From: Cubamyces lactineus
Taxonomy: Eukaryota > Basidiomycota > Agaricomycetes > Polyporales > Polyporaceae
DNA length: 64,000 bases
NCBI GenBank assembly: GCA_022376465.1
Contig: JACDTU010000029.1
Location: 172,491 to 236,490 of the forward strand
Direction: 5' to 3'
Shown here: positions 12,958 through 25,346 of the stretch, piece by piece
Position numbering within the stretch: the stretch's first letter is position 1
Layout of the letters: each line of letters starts with the position of its first letter
Program-made: the position numbers and the translations under genes
The notes under the pieces: generated by a model
Told to the model about the DNA's origin: nothing
Databases searched by the model: none
The model's input: the letters and a program-made list of their open reading frames with translations, nothing else

Positions 12958-15096
12958 TTACGCCTGCTGGTGTGGCGCCTTGCTGGCAACGAACGCGCAA
13001 CGACTAGTCTCCGCCTCAGGCTCGGTCTCAATCGTGCTTCCGCTCACATCCGTCGACGCGCCCTCCTGCAGGGCGATGCGCGCCTTCCCCGCGACGGTAT
13101 ATGCGGGCCAGACAGGGGAGCGCGCGAGCTTGTGCGTGCTCGGGTCTCCGCTGCGGACGAAGGAGAGCCAGTACGCGATGAGCTCGGACGCGAACGCATC
13201 GTCGATCGGACGCTGCGGCTGGAATGTCGTCGTACCATTGAACCTGATAACCGTGCGGCCAATCAGTTAGATGAGGTTCTATGCCATATTGTGTGTGAAG
13301 GAAAGTATGCTCACCCTGTCGATGTCCCACGGAACATCATCCAGTTCTCAGAAGCGTGGAAGACGATGGTCGTATTCGCCGTCGGAACGGGCTGATTGTA
13401 GCGGTACGTGTACGCTTTGCTCTTGCGGGCAGCGGCAGTCCCAATGATTGCTCTCTAGTAGGACATACGAAGTTCAAACGTGAGCGTCAGAGCGCACGTA
13501 CATCGAGTATCCGAGATGAGGGACGTACCGCACAAATGAGCTCAGACTCCCCTGTGGCGACCATGAACCGCTGCGCGTCGGAGTCGAACGCGGACGACGG
13601 GTAGTGCTCCAGGTACTCTTCGAGGTCCTGCGATGTGAGCCCCGGGAAAAATGTCTTCAGCGCAGAGGCGATATCCGATCCGCCCGAGAGCGTTTCGTTG
13701 GACGTAGATCTAGTGTGAACGAGCACGCTCGCACGATGAGTAAGGAATTTGTGGCTGGGACGGGTGGTAGTTCGTACCCTACGATGACGGGAACGTCGGC
13801 GAAGTTTCCCTTGAGGATTGACAGGGTAGGTATCTCGGTAAAGAGCTTGCCGTCCAGTACAGGATGAAACGAATTGTAAGCCCCCGTACTGCAACGTACG
13901 CAGTCAGCTGCATTCCCGTCTGGAGGTATATCCAGCATTACTCACAAGTTGTACATCGCCGCATCCTGCGCGCGCGCAAGTGCACTGATGCTCGCCTTGC
14001 GGAGACACCCCATGCGGGTCGCGACACTCTCGGAACTGGAACCACACCCAGCTTGCTCGGAGTAGAAGTCGAAGAGCGGCTGTACCATCATCACGATTAG
14101 TACTCGTTCTCCCGATTGACAATAAGAAGACGTACCCTTTGCTGCTCGGGGGAGGGCAACGGAGTGCGATACACGCTCTGCGCGATCGCCTGCGAGAACA
14201 ATCTTTGTCCCTCGTGTGCGACGAGGTGCAGCTCCACAGACGACCCGCCCGCGCTCTCGCCATTGATCGTAACCTTGGTCGGATCTCCACCAAACGAGTA
14301 GATGTGCTGCTGCACCCACTTCAACGCCTGGATCTGGTCTTGGAAGCCGGCGTTCAGGTCTCCAAGGGTGCCATCAGCCAACTCCGGGGCGGAGAGGAAG
14401 CCGAAAGAGTCGAGACGGTAGTAGACTGACACAACGACGACGTTAGGTGACTGGTGAATCCAATGGTCGAACGGCCAGTTGGCTGGGTTGCCGTACACAT
14501 AACCTATCGTCCTGGAACGTCAGGCTCTTGTTTCACATCTGATGATTGTTATATATTACTGACCTCCGCCGTGGATGTACACCAGCACCGGCACTGTGGA
14601 TCGAAAGTCAGCGACATGAGAACGACGGGAGACGGTCAACATCTTACATTTGTCTCCTGCCTTCGCACCGGCTGGAGCGTATATGTTGACCTTTAGACAG
14701 TCCTCGCTTCCCGCGCCACCGGCATCGCCAGCTGAAACATATCGACGACGCTCTGTAAGTGTGCAGGTACGGTAGCCGTCATCTACGCTCACATCCGGTG
14801 CTCCCTTGGACGCAGAAGTTTGGATACACGTTCGCCGGGACTACCTTGCCTTGCGTCTCCCGCGCTACTCTCGCGGTATTCAGAGGCAAGGGCGCCCTGA
14901 AGCGGCGCTCCCCGACCGGTGGTTCGGCATAAGGGATCCCGAGGTAGGCGACCGTGTTGGGATACGATAGGTTCCCTAGATACTTCGCATAGCCAACGTC
15001 AACCACATTGGGCGGCGATGCGCTAGCGAGACCGAGGACGGAGAGACATGCTCCCCACAAGCCTAGGCGAGAGAGCAGTTTCGTGGACCACGCCAT
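12958..15096 (-). CDS. Secreted type-B carboxylesterase/lipase
   Basis: Nine exons, from the 5' end: 14793-15096, 14648-14731, 14564-14593, 14136-14503, 13946-14079, 13778-13888, 13529-13709, 13315-13454, 12958-13243; 545 residues. A signal peptide (LLSRLGLWGACLSVLGLASA) starts the protein. Family landmarks appear in order: GIPYAEPPVGERRFR, SEDCLKVNIYAP, VLVYIHGGGYVYG and GDPTKVTINGESAGGSS. The inferred catalytic triad is Ser223 (GESAGG), Glu349 (SNETL) and His437 (FHASE). The family hydrolyses carboxylic esters; fungal members act on lipids, sterol esters or feruloyl-type substrates outside the cell, and the substrate is not decidable here. A TATAAAGG (15153-15160, minus) lies about 60 bp upstream of this start. 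Two further in-frame upstream exons are possible (see findings). Confidence 0.92.
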
Positions 15097-15152
15097 TGTC
15101 TCTGCAGCCGTAGGCAGCGTGAGCTCTGCAAATTTGATGCGTCAACTGAGAC

Positions 15153-15160
15153 CCTTTATA
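15153..15160 (-). promoter_or_regulatory. TATA box candidate for the carboxylesterase
   Basis: TATAAAGG on the minus strand, 57-64 bp upstream of the ATG at 15096. If the upstream exons at 15316-15334 and 15196-15246 are used instead, this sequence would lie inside an intron. Confidence 0.4.
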
Positions 15161-15334
15161 TTCGTACGCGCAGCCTGAGGGGCAAATCGACTCACCGGCG
15201 AAGTAGAGGGCTGCCGCCCCTGCCACGATGGCGAAGAAGAGGGCGCCTGGGGCATATGATGGGTCACAAGTAAGTTAAGCACGGAGGAACTTTGGATCAC
15301 CAGACTCGCACTAACGTTGTCCGTAGCTTCGCAT

Positions 15335-15891
15335 ATTGGAAAGTTTTTCTACGAGGAAGAGTCGCGGGGATAGCGACGGAAGTGGAAGACGTACGAGGGT
15401 GCGCTTCGCGGACCGCGCCAATCCACGCGCGGAGCGCAGGCCGGTACCTTTCGGCCTAGTGAGCGCCACGTGCGGTATTTCTAGAGCGGTTCCCATTTTA
15501 TCAGGTTTCCTTAGGTTGATGATCAGTCGGCCAGTACTTGAGAGTAGGAAGGTGGACACGCGAATTGAACCCCTCCGTGATTCCGCCCAAATGTTTGTGG
15601 GTCATGAGCATTCCCAGAGAGAACGGCCCGTCAGTTGACATACGCCCCGTTCCGCGTAACCATTATTTGGCGATCTGTATACCGTTAGACGGATACGCGT
15701 ACTTGGTTGAGGATCGCACATACCACAAGGCAGAATCAAACTTGCGAATGCGAAGCCTTGGTCGCCCCATTCGCGCAACGCTCGCCTTCTTGTCCATGTT
15801 TACACTTGACGACGGTAGCGCTGGCGTTGGTGTCGTCACTTTTCTTACAGGACTACGCAGACAAACCAAGCACAGGCCGACCCGCACCACG
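15335..15891. other. Intergenic region
   Basis: Lies between the esterase 5' side and the 3' end of the 406-residue gene. No gene, repeat or RNA recognised. Confidence 0.4.
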
Positions 15892-17223
15892 TCAACATAG
15901 TAGAACTCCATTCCCGCGGTTCTCTAGGAGAACCAGCTTAGCCCCTTTCAACAGACGTATTTTCTGTCCATTTTTCTGGTATGACCAGGCACGAAGTACG
16001 TTGCGCAGCACCCTAGTGTAGCGTGCATCGTGGTACACTCTGAAGTGGTCACATTGGTGGAGTGAAACGGAAAGCTCTTCGCTATCCGTTCCCGACTGCG
16101 GGGCTGACGACCTCGCCGAGAACTGCGGTCCGCTCTCTTGCCCGTGCGACCCGAAGTGGGACTGTCCAATGGAAGAACTTGAGTCAACCGTTGTCGCACC
16201 GTGGAAGGCAACGGAGAGAGGCCCGAGGTTGCCTGCATCCTTCAGATTCTTGAGGAAGCCCCAGAAGTCTCTCAGAGCATCTGTTGTCCATACAAGAGTA
16301 AGATTGTCGCATGTAGCCTGGGGCAACGAATTGGCCAAAGGGTCTGCAAGAACGGCCGCAGGCGTAGCGCCCCATGGAGGACGGCCACGGACTGGGACGA
16401 CCCATGCCAATCGACGAAACGGGTCGCGAGTGACTTCTTCGGCTGTCGCATTGCTATATGGAGGTATGGGTACGGCTGGCATCTTGAAGACGTCGGCTTG
16501 ACTTATGGGAGGCCAAGGGTTCTCGAACATCGTCGGTGAGGGGCAGAAATGGGGCTAGCCTTGTCCATCAGTATACCTGAAAAGATGCATCGCATTGGCC
16601 ACGGTACTGACCAGGGGGAAAAGAGGACGTAGCGATCCCTCTTCAAAGCGAGGCCGTTTCGCTGGTGTGTGGTCGCGAGGCTCGGCAGGACTCTTCCTCT
16701 TCCTTATTGGCTTTTCCTCAATAAGGACACCAGGCGACGGCGCCGTTGTATTGATACTATGACTATCAGAAACTGGTGGAGGAGAGGTTGGTGTCGAGCG
16801 TGGCTTGTCCGCTCTCACCAGGTGCTCGTGCAGAACGGAATGATCAAACTCTTCCAAGTCCTCCAGTGACCATATGTCGTCCTCATCGATTTGCACATCG
16901 CTCGTCCAGGCTTGAGAGCGAGGTTCAAGCCCCTGAAAAACGATACGAGGCTGTTGTTGGGAAGGTGGACGCTGAGAGAGCTCCCAACTCCGTCCAGATA
17001 GACCTGAAAGTCTTTAGCCACCGCCGTGCATATTGCGGTACATCAACTATGACGTACGGAATATGGAGAAATCTGTTTTCAGCGGTGAATACCACCTGGT
17101 CTCGTCACGCGTCGAAGACACCAGTGCTGCGGCACTTTCGAGGAGTTCCTGCGAACTTGTTTGTAAATTTGAAGTGTCCGACTCGCATGAGAGATGATGA
17201 ACGGTTATGTCAACATCGTTCAT
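15892..17223 (-). CDS. Uncharacterised protein, 406 residues
   Basis: Three exons, 17058-17223, 16612-17003 and 15892-16554, join in phase. The second intron (57 nt) uses the donor GTCAGT, has a CTGAT branch-like motif and ends in CTAG. I do not recognise the family. The N-terminal 130 residues are acidic and Ser/Thr-rich (DEDDIWSLEDLEEF), followed by a basic patch (RKRKSP, AKRPRF) that resembles a nuclear signal. The middle has a Pro-rich segment and hydrophobic stretches (LTLVWTTDALRDFWGFLKNL). The last 45 residues are basic and well ordered in character. Codon use favours G/C at third positions in all three exons, which supports a real gene. Function cannot be inferred. Confidence 0.65.
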
Positions 17224-17430
17224 GGTGTAATCCTGACTCCAAATAAGGCTGTAATAAGTTACGGAGTAGAACTTTCTCCGGTCAATGAGATACTGACTTA
17301 CTACTAGCCTAGAGGTACCAGTCGTTGCAGTAGGGGACCTAAAGACTTCAAAGAGAAGTGATTGGCATTGTCTGCCGATGTTGAATATTTGAATGCGGGG
17401 ATTGCCGTCTCGAGGTCAGCCACTGGTGAG

Positions 17431-17435
17431 AAAAA
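17431..17435 (-). terminator. Pol III terminator of tRNA-Ala
   Basis: TTTTT on the minus strand, five bases after the 3' end of the tRNA gene. Confidence 0.7.
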
Positions 17436-17440
17436 GCAAT

Positions 17441-17511
17441 GGACATTCAGGGGATTGAACCCTGGACCTCACGCATGCGAAGCGTGCGCGCTACCACTGT
17501 GCCAAATGCCC
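17441..17511 (-). tRNA. tRNA-Ala (anticodon CGC)
   Basis: The minus strand folds into a complete cloverleaf of 71 nt without intron. The acceptor stem GGGCATT pairs with AATGTCC and contains G3:U70, the identity element of alanine tRNAs. The anticodon stem CACGC/GCGTG closes the loop TTCGCAT, giving anticodon CGC. The T arm CAGGG-TTCAATC-CCCTG is perfect. A T-run follows as terminator. Confidence 0.95.
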
Positions 17512-17791
17512 ATGTGAGCATCATCTAGTAAACAGTTATATAGAGTAAGATGCTTGGGAGATCCTCTGTTGACGCAGGGCCAGGTCAGACCGCGCTGAGC
17601 CAATCATTTGCCGTGAGCCCGCCATGCCACTGAGGGAAAATACAAACAGTAACTACATTTATGCGAGTGTCTTGCCAAAATTTCTGGGTTCGGTTTGAGA
17701 ATTCATGTAGACGCGATTGGATCTGGAGTAAGTATACAGTAGACCCCTGTGCGTGTCGCCACATGTGCTACTACCGTCAAGTTCCACACAG

Positions 17792-20460
17792 TCACAGCAA
17801 GTATAACCACCCCATGCAAACGCCCACGACTGTGAATGCAACGCGAGAGACTCCACCCCAGGGAGCTAACCTCGAGGTTGCGGCATTTGATGTGCTGGTC
17901 GGTGTGGACGAACTGAGGCTACCTGTCCCCGAGCCGGTTGAGTTCGACGCAGAGGATGCCGTGCCAGCCCCTCCACTCGGTGTCGCGGTCGCGGTCGCGA
18001 GGAAACTGTCCCACGCGGCGATGGTTGCGCTCGGTATGGTCGAAGTGCCTTGAGTCGCCGCAGATCCGTAGAAGATCTCATTACCACCTGGCAAGAAGTC
18101 CCCAGCCAAAGTCGCGTTCTCCCCGCCCACTACGTTCGTCCCTTCGACGGTCCCGTTCCTATTAGAGCCGAGGACGAACTCACGGAGGAAGACAAGCGCC
18201 TGGCGCGGCTTCCACTCTGGGACGAGATGGCCGGCACCGACGAACACGAGGTAGGTGAGGTTGCGCTCTTGGTGCACGATGCCCGCGAACTTGCCCTCGT
18301 CGTCGAACCACGGGGTGGACGGCTTCCGCGTGAAGCCTTGGATCCCGCCGAAGGTGAAGTTCTGGATGACGACCTCTGTTCCCCTATGCTGCACCTGGGC
18401 GTCATCGTTGCCAGAGTAGAAGATGAAGGGTATGTTCCGCGCCGACGCGTTCGTCGCAAGCTCTGAGAGGAATGCCACCGGTTCCACGCTCGGGTCGCCG
18501 TGCTCGTTACCTATGCTCTTGTTGTATACTGAGCCGAAGGGATAGTTGAAGCTGCTGGTCCAGTTCTTCGAAGTTGGCGCGTGCAGCGCTGCCCGGGTGC
18601 GCGGATCGTTGAGGAAGGGTGCCGCGTTCTTGGGAGGTTCGGGGTTCGTGGCGTCCGGGATGTCGTACACATCAAAACCGCCATTCGCTGAGGCCCTTGA
18701 TCAGTCAGATAGTTGTTACACGTAGACATGGAGGAGCACGTACACCATGGGAATGTGAAGTTGAGGGCGTAATCTCTCATCTCATTGAAGATATAGCACC
18801 CATACCACGGATCAATGGTTCCATTTGCACGGCCCGACAGGTCTCTCTTCCACGCCTCCCTTCGCTTCAGGCGATCCGCGACGTCTTCCTCGCGTGCGGA
18901 GAGAGATGTTGAATCTCTACGAGCAGCGTACTCAGCGACGATAGCGTCTTTCCACGAGGTCAAGGTAGATGCTTGTTCGTTTGAGCTCGCGGAACCCAGA
19001 GTTTGCTGTAAGCCTGGGACGAGGTTGAGCGTGGAGAAGGTTCCATTCTGAGGGTACGTCAGGTTCAAGTCGAACCCGCAGAGGTGGTGTCTGTGTTAAT
19101 GTAAGCCTCAGTTATTAGGGCACTTACACTGGGAACCTCAGCTTACTGTTCTCTGAAATAATTGAAGACATCTTGGTCGTATCCTATGAGCGACGGGTAC
19201 GTCTCGAGAATATTGACCTGTTCCCTTCCGTGAGCAACGCCTCAACCGTTGTAAGTGAGCATCGCTTACGACTGGAAGGTGTCTGATGGTAGCGAAGGAT
19301 CCTAGCGATCCGTCTCCGATTGCGAACTTGCGTAGATTGACCGGACTCTTCTCCTGTGCGAAGAGATGCTTGACAATGTAAGGCTGTATCGCAGAAGTGT
19401 GAATAAGGAGGTTGCTATATCTGGGTAGCTTGGAAGCGGACTCACAATATACGTTCCGGCGTAGCTTTCTCCAGTGAGGTAGAGTGGCCGGGTTGCGAGA
19501 CTCGGGAAGACTTTCACGAGGTTCCTAAGGAATCCAAGCTGCGGAAAATGTCAGTATGATCCGCCGGAAGTCGAAACGCATGTAACGCACGAAATCTTCT
19601 GCCATCTGGTCCTCGTCCGCAACTAGAAGATTCACGAGTGGTTGTTTGTAAGTGGTTGTGTATGATTGGCCATCCCTGAAAACTCACCATAACCATGCGT
19701 ATCGGCTGTGGAGAAACCAGTCCCTGACGGTGGGTGTGCGTTAACATCTGCTGCACTACGGATACTTCCTAAGAGTGCGATTCATGCTCACCGACAGGCT
19801 GGTCGATCCAGATGGTGTCCGCCAGAGTGTTCCAGCTGTAGGGATTGACCACCCAGGAACCGTTGCTCAGAACGTGGATAGGACCATTCTATATGACATA
19901 TCAGCGTGTGAAGAATGGCGGAAGCTGCACTCCATCCGGAACATACCTCCGTCGACAAACCGAGCATGCCAGAGGAGCCGGGGCTTGAGAGGGAGAATAT
20001 CGAGCCCGTGAGAACTCACGACAAACCGGAGCAGCACTGCGCCTACTTACCCGCCTTGGATCCACAGGATCCACGGATCGGTGTTATTCGGACTCGCTGG
20101 GGCAGTCAGGGTACCGTTCGCGCCCTGCCTTTCAAAGCCCCAGAAGAAGAGTGTATTGTTCGGGTGCCCCGCGCGATCGACAGGGATATTCCCCGCAAAG
20201 CTACGAGGAATCCCAGCTGGTATACCCGGCAGCGGGTCTGTCACTTCGAAGTCTACGACGAACCACTGTCGATCAGTTTGGAGGAGACGCACAGGGAGCA
20301 CATAGAACTCACATTTCTGCCATGCTGTGCTGAAATTGCCCTTAGGCTGCCCAGGCCATGCGTGAGGAAACGAGTTGGGAGGGACTTGCTGCCCTTGAGC
20401 GAATCCGGATTCTAGGACACTTAGGGCGAGGAACGCGCAGAGGCTTTTGCGGATCGTCAT
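17792..20460 (-). CDS. Serine carboxypeptidase (peptidase family S10), GPI-like tail
   Basis: Eleven exons, 5' to 3': 20313-20460, 20051-20252, 19947-19983, 19792-19888, 19688-19723, 19591-19622, 19446-19538, 19270-19383, 19147-19217, 18744-19090, 17792-18687; 690 residues. The first intron uses the acceptor GTCGTAG, restoring the family motif YFEVTDPLP. A signal peptide is present. S10 motifs: LWIQGGPGSSGM, DQPVGTGFS, LTGESYAGTYI. The inferred triad is Ser209, Asp488 (YSGNDD) and His546 (GAGHLVP). It removes C-terminal amino acids in the vacuole, wall or medium. The last 100 residues are Ser/Thr-rich and end in a hydrophobic segment (VAFTVVGVCMGWLYLL), suggesting a GPI-anchored or wall-attached form. 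Confidence 0.93.
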
Positions 20461-20963
20461 CGCGCTCGATCCAATATCAGCACCTACGCGACACGCTGGC
20501 TACGATGGAACCAGTACTCTTGGGCTCTTTATATATGCTTCGGCAACAAGGACACCTTCTGCTCGAGATATGAGGCAATCTCGCGCTCTCGACGCGTCCT
20601 CTCGGATGAGGTGACTTCATGGAGGTTCTACAACGGCGATAAGCAGCATCGTGCACTGAAGCCGCATGGCGCTGCCCTGTCATGAGGACGAACACGACTT
20701 TCGTCGGAAGCGGTAGAAGAGCGGGTGTTGATGCCTGCCTGAGCCATGTCGGCGTGCCGTACGGCGCGAACTCTCCCTTACAGCTGCCGTGGAGGTAGGT
20801 CATAGCCCGCCCGGCAGAGGCGGGCCGTTGCAGAACGGAACGTCTGATGAAAGGACTAGGATATCAGAATACGTAGACTTATCACGACGCGACGAGAGAG
20901 AAACACGCAACGATGGTGCGTGTCTACACAATAACGGTAGAAGATATGACCATGAACTAGTAA
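20461..20963. other. Intergenic region
   Basis: Lies upstream of the carboxypeptidase and downstream of the CstF-64 gene. A TATATA-like stretch at about 20530 could serve the carboxypeptidase promoter. No gene recognised. Confidence 0.4.
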
Positions 20964-22829
20964 CTACGCCCCAACACCAAACTGCCTCCGCTGTAGAGGT
21001 TTGTCAGCAACTGATTACCCGGGCGTATCCATGGCCGACGTACTAATTGCATGATCTGTTCCCGCTCCGTAGGCGGCAGCGTGTTGAGCTGCTCCGTAGT
21101 CAGCCGCAGGACCTGTAGTAGCATATCCTGCAATACCACTGAGCCAAGTATACAGCGGCATTCAAATGACATGGACATACCCTCTGCGTAGGATCAAACT
21201 CAGGCATAGCAGGTTGCTGAGCTGGCGGTGGTACCGAAGTGTGCATTGCAGACGGAGGAGGCTGCACCGACATGGGGTGCTGCACACCTAAGTGCGATGG
21301 GGTAGATTGTTGGAGGTGCTGGGGTACCGAGGGAGGAGCGGCGGGTGGCGGCGGGCGGTAGTACGGCGGAGGTTGCATCTGAGGCGGAGGTTGGCTGTAC
21401 ATGTTTGGAGGAATGGGCGGCGTCGAGTGGTGAACCGGTGTCTGAGAAGGGGGCGGGATAGCAGGAGGGTACATGGGAGGGGGCTGTTGCTGCTGCATAG
21501 GAGCTGGAGGTGGCATATAGGGAGCTGGCTGATGTACCTGGGGCGCTGCAGGAGGTGGTGCTGCAGCCGGCGGCACGGATGCGCCAGTTGCAGCCAGCAT
21601 TCGCTTTAAGTATGTCAGTATATCGGTTAAAGTTGTGAGTCTTTTGGCTGCATACATTCAAGACGGCGGGGTCGACGATCTTGTGCAAGAGCAGTGCTTG
21701 GAACAATGCATAACCTAGCTGGGGGTGAGCAACTAGCAGGGCCCGAGCCTGATCAGGGTGCGTTATCACAAACGCCTGGAGCCACATGTCAGCGGTCACC
21801 AGATCCGACAGCTTCATGGACGAACCTTCATCTGTGCGAGAACCTCCAAGATCTGGCTTGGATCAGTGCTCGCAAGGACATGACTGATAGCGTCTAACGC
21901 GTTCGAACCGGGAGGTAGTGGTACGCCTTTCGGGAGACTTGCGAGGAATGCATTCGGATCTGAACCTTTGCCATGACGATGATCATCTCGGTCGTGGCGA
22001 TCGTGGCGCTCACGTTCATGTCGTTCACGCCACTGCGCACGAGTCTCTCCCCCATCTATGATTTCTCCACGGACGGTTGTTTTGCCCTCCAGGAAGGGAT
22101 CAGAGTCGGCGAGGTCGATACGAAGGGGTCTGCCTCCAATCTCTTGCCCATTGAGATTTCGCACAGCTGACAGTGCAGTCTCATGGTCTAGAACGTGTGT
22201 AAGTTGAGCAGTGTCTATTCAATAGTTGGAAATAACTGACCTGCAAACTCGCAGAAGCCGTAACCCTTGGGCTTGCCGGTGTCACGATCAAACACAAGCC
22301 TGCGCATGGAGCATATGTTGAGCGTCTTGTAACACAGAACGAAGAGCGAAGCAGGAGCAGGTGGCGCAAGGAGCGACACGACGGTATGGCTGCACTATAT
22401 GCAGTGATGCGCAACGGGTGTTTGGACTGGCTCTCACTAGGATGCTTATCACGCATTGTGATGCCCTCGTGCCAATGTAGAAAGCAAGCCCATCCATTGC
22501 ACGATGGAGACTTCGCCTATCCGAAAATGTGCGAATCAAGACGACGCAATCGACTTGAGAACAACAGTGCGCCTGCCTCCATCCATTGAGGATAAGCAGA
22601 GCTTACCTGAGCCCGACTACTTGACCGACGCTCTTGAAGACGTCGATGAGTTGGTCCTGTGAATGCTTGGCCGTTGAGCCCATGCCAAAGGAACAGGGAC
22701 CGCTGCCTCACTCACTTCCGCCATGTTGTATGGCACATTTCCCACTGCGATGATGTTGTGCACACGTCAAACCAAGAGAAATCCAGCTTCACCCGACTGA
22801 GCCCACGTACCAAAGACAACTTTGCTCAT
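20964..22829 (-). CDS. CSTF2: Cleavage stimulation factor subunit 2 (CstF-64/Rna15)
   Basis: Nine exons, 5' to 3': 22811-22829, 22716-22744, 22607-22656, 22241-22299, 21826-22187, 21656-21775, 21181-21603, 21044-21127, 20964-20990; 390 residues. The RRM (about 1-85) has RNP2 VFVGNVPY and RNP1 KGYGFCEF and binds the GU-rich element downstream of poly(A) sites. The hinge (about 170-250) includes the typical PQLGYALFQALLL and IVDPAV. A Pro/Gln-rich linker follows. The last intron (20991-21043) restores the conserved C-terminal helix pattern ending LRRQFGVGA, which binds Pcf11-type partners. The intron at 22300-22606 is 307 nt, unusually long for this genome. Identification is secure. Confidence 0.93.
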
Positions 22830-23483
22830 GGCGAGGATGTAATTTTTATACCCACAGAAGAGCTATTGGCAGTCGACAATATCGCTTTCTTTCAGGCACG
22901 CCTTTCAGTCTTCAGACAACGTTGCGTCACAAGATGCAACTTGAAAATAACAGGCACGCTGTATAGAGAGATGCACTCCTTGGATTGATGCAACCGCAGT
23001 GCACGTCTGGGCGTTGACCGTCTTCAACCTTTACGCCACAAGATAGGTGGAGCTCCTGGCTGAGTCACGGTGCTACTAGTCGCGGCTTGTAGTTATGGAG
23101 TGTAGCTTGCAGCAGATGTTCAGTCTCAAACAGAGCGTAGATAGAAAAAGAGCTCTGGGTAGTGCAAGGGTAGCGGCGGCGAGGAAAGGATGGTATGCCG
23201 AGTCCAACAAGTCTCGCAGCACGCAGAATGCTCTCGGCGCCTATCCTCTACACCTATCGACCGAAAAGGCAAGTTGTTTTCGCAAGGATACTATAGCTTG
23301 GCCACACGGTACAGCAACAGAGTGTGTCGTACGGAATTTAAAACTATCCACTCATTTCGCGATTAATATCTACTCTATGCGTAGCTCTTGGCCGATCACG
23401 CGTAGGAATCGGTCTGTCGTGTGTCCACTAGCACGCACTAGATAATAGTAAACCACGCCGATGTAGAGGACAAGACAATACTT
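22830..23483. other. Intergenic region
   Basis: Lies upstream of CSTF2 and downstream of the F-box gene. AT-richer around 23300-23370. Nothing recognised. Confidence 0.4.
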
Positions 23484-25346
23484 CTAAACACGACGCCGAT
23501 GCATATCAAAAAGTACAGTATTCCACCTCGACGCCGCATCGCTACTATCCACATCATCAAGATCTCCAACGCCCCGTGTAGGATTCATAGGCACCAGAAC
23601 ACGTATATCATCCAGAGAAGGGAACGCACGATCAAAGAATTTGATATACACGTCGTTTGAGATCTTCCCGTCAAGAGCACTGGCCCAGAGCTCCAGAGTA
23701 CATACGCCATTCTTACCCCGCGTGCTGTCTCCTACCCAAGGCGTAGGGAGCGTACCTTCGACGGCGATCTTTAGTGTTCGGAGACGAACACATCGTTCGG
23801 CGAACTCGAAGAGTCCATCCAAAGTCGGTAATGGGGGCCCTGATCTGTCATAGTAGTCGTAGTCGTCGTCATCATCTTCGTCCTCTTCGTCCTCGTCCTC
23901 CTCTTCACCGTCAACATCGGCAACATCGCCCCAGTCCATCCAGTATTTCGTCTTCAGCAGAGGGACTACGGCGAGAGTCTCGATCAGGGGGCAACGTTGG
24001 GCAATTCGTAGCAGGAAGTTGTTGTCGAGTTGGAACACGACGTCGATTCCGATCTCGAGCGTTACTAGATGAGACATTTGAACGATATGCTGCAGATAAA
24101 ACTTGCTGCCTTCGAGGCCTCGTAACTTGGCCGTGGTATCGGACTCCCCTTCTCGGCGTTCAACCAATGTGTTCTCCATGGACTGGTCCAGGATTACAGC
24201 GACATGCCTAGGTGCTGGGATGCGTGCTAGCTCCTCAAGACAAGACTTCAAAACGGACCCGGAGCCATCAGCGTCACCGTACAAATATTCCCAGTGTATG
24301 GTGATGCTTTCCAAGAGATCTGGAGCGATGTAAGCGAGGAATGTGGGGCACTGGGCGTGGGCGATGGAGACAAGGAGGTGTTTCAGCGAAGCGAATGCCT
24401 TTACAGGTGACTTGGCTCGATCGGGGTAACCAACCCAGGTCCAGCCGTTCTCGATAGCAAACGTGGTGAGCGAAGGGAGGGTGCTGAGGTACAGCAACGT
24501 GTCTGAGTCCAAGAACGCTGCTTTGATCCACACTGTGTGGAGATTGTGCATCTGCCTGAGGGCGGGAAGGACATGTGGACGCAGCCTTTCGAAGACGTTG
24601 AAACACGTCGGGACATCGATGGGTGCATTCCAAGCTGCAGGGTTCGGCCCCCAATGAGACTAACGATGATCAACTATCAGGATGAGGTCCCGTACCACGA
24701 GATCAAAACCAGCGTACCGAGAACCCGTACATCGGGAGCATGAGAGTGTGCAAGCCTGGGTGTAATAGTAGGCTCGAGTAGCCCTCATCGAGCCAGAACG
24801 GCTGGTAGATGACGCGCCGGAGATATGGGAACAACGCTCTCGATTCCGGATTTCTGCGACGAAGGAATGCTTCCAAAGGTCGCAGCACAGACTCGCCATC
24901 GAGCACGTGCGGTTGGACACCGGGAGGTGTCGGGATACCAATGGCTCGTATGCGCCCGATATAGGATACTAATCTCTCCCAAGTTGCATCTTCGGGGCTG
25001 GCTGCTGGCAGGACGGACTAAATGTATGCGTCAATATCAGATTATATAGAAATCGGTCGCAGCAGAATCGCACCAATTTACACTCGACCTCATCATAAGA
25101 AAGTCGTTGCGCGGGCAGGAGATGTTTGACGAGGACGTAAAGGTCGGGAATCTCGCGCCAAAGCACGTCTAATGCAGACTCGCTGAAAGCCCGACAGGTG
25201 CGCGCGAGACCGGCAAGAGTCTTGAGCGACTCCGGGTGACGATATAGGATGCGTTCCGGGCTGTGGATCCGCGGATCCATGACATGGCCGTCCAGCTCTG
25301 CGAATATGATCGCGAGGATCTCTTCGATGCAAAGGCATTGATGCAT
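23484..25346 (-). CDS. F-box-like protein
   Basis: Exons 25074-25346, 24718-25017 and 23484-24659 give 582 residues. The N-terminus (CLCIEEILAIIFAEL ... LAGLARTCRAFSESALDVLW) is a standard basidiomycete F-box, which would bind Skp1 in SCF ubiquitin ligases. The rest has leucine-rich-repeat-like periodicity (LHTVWIKAAFL, LESITIHWEYL, LVTLEIGIDVV) and a long acidic run of D/E at about 450-470. The substrate is unknown. Such genes form large expanded families in mushrooms. Confidence 0.85.
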
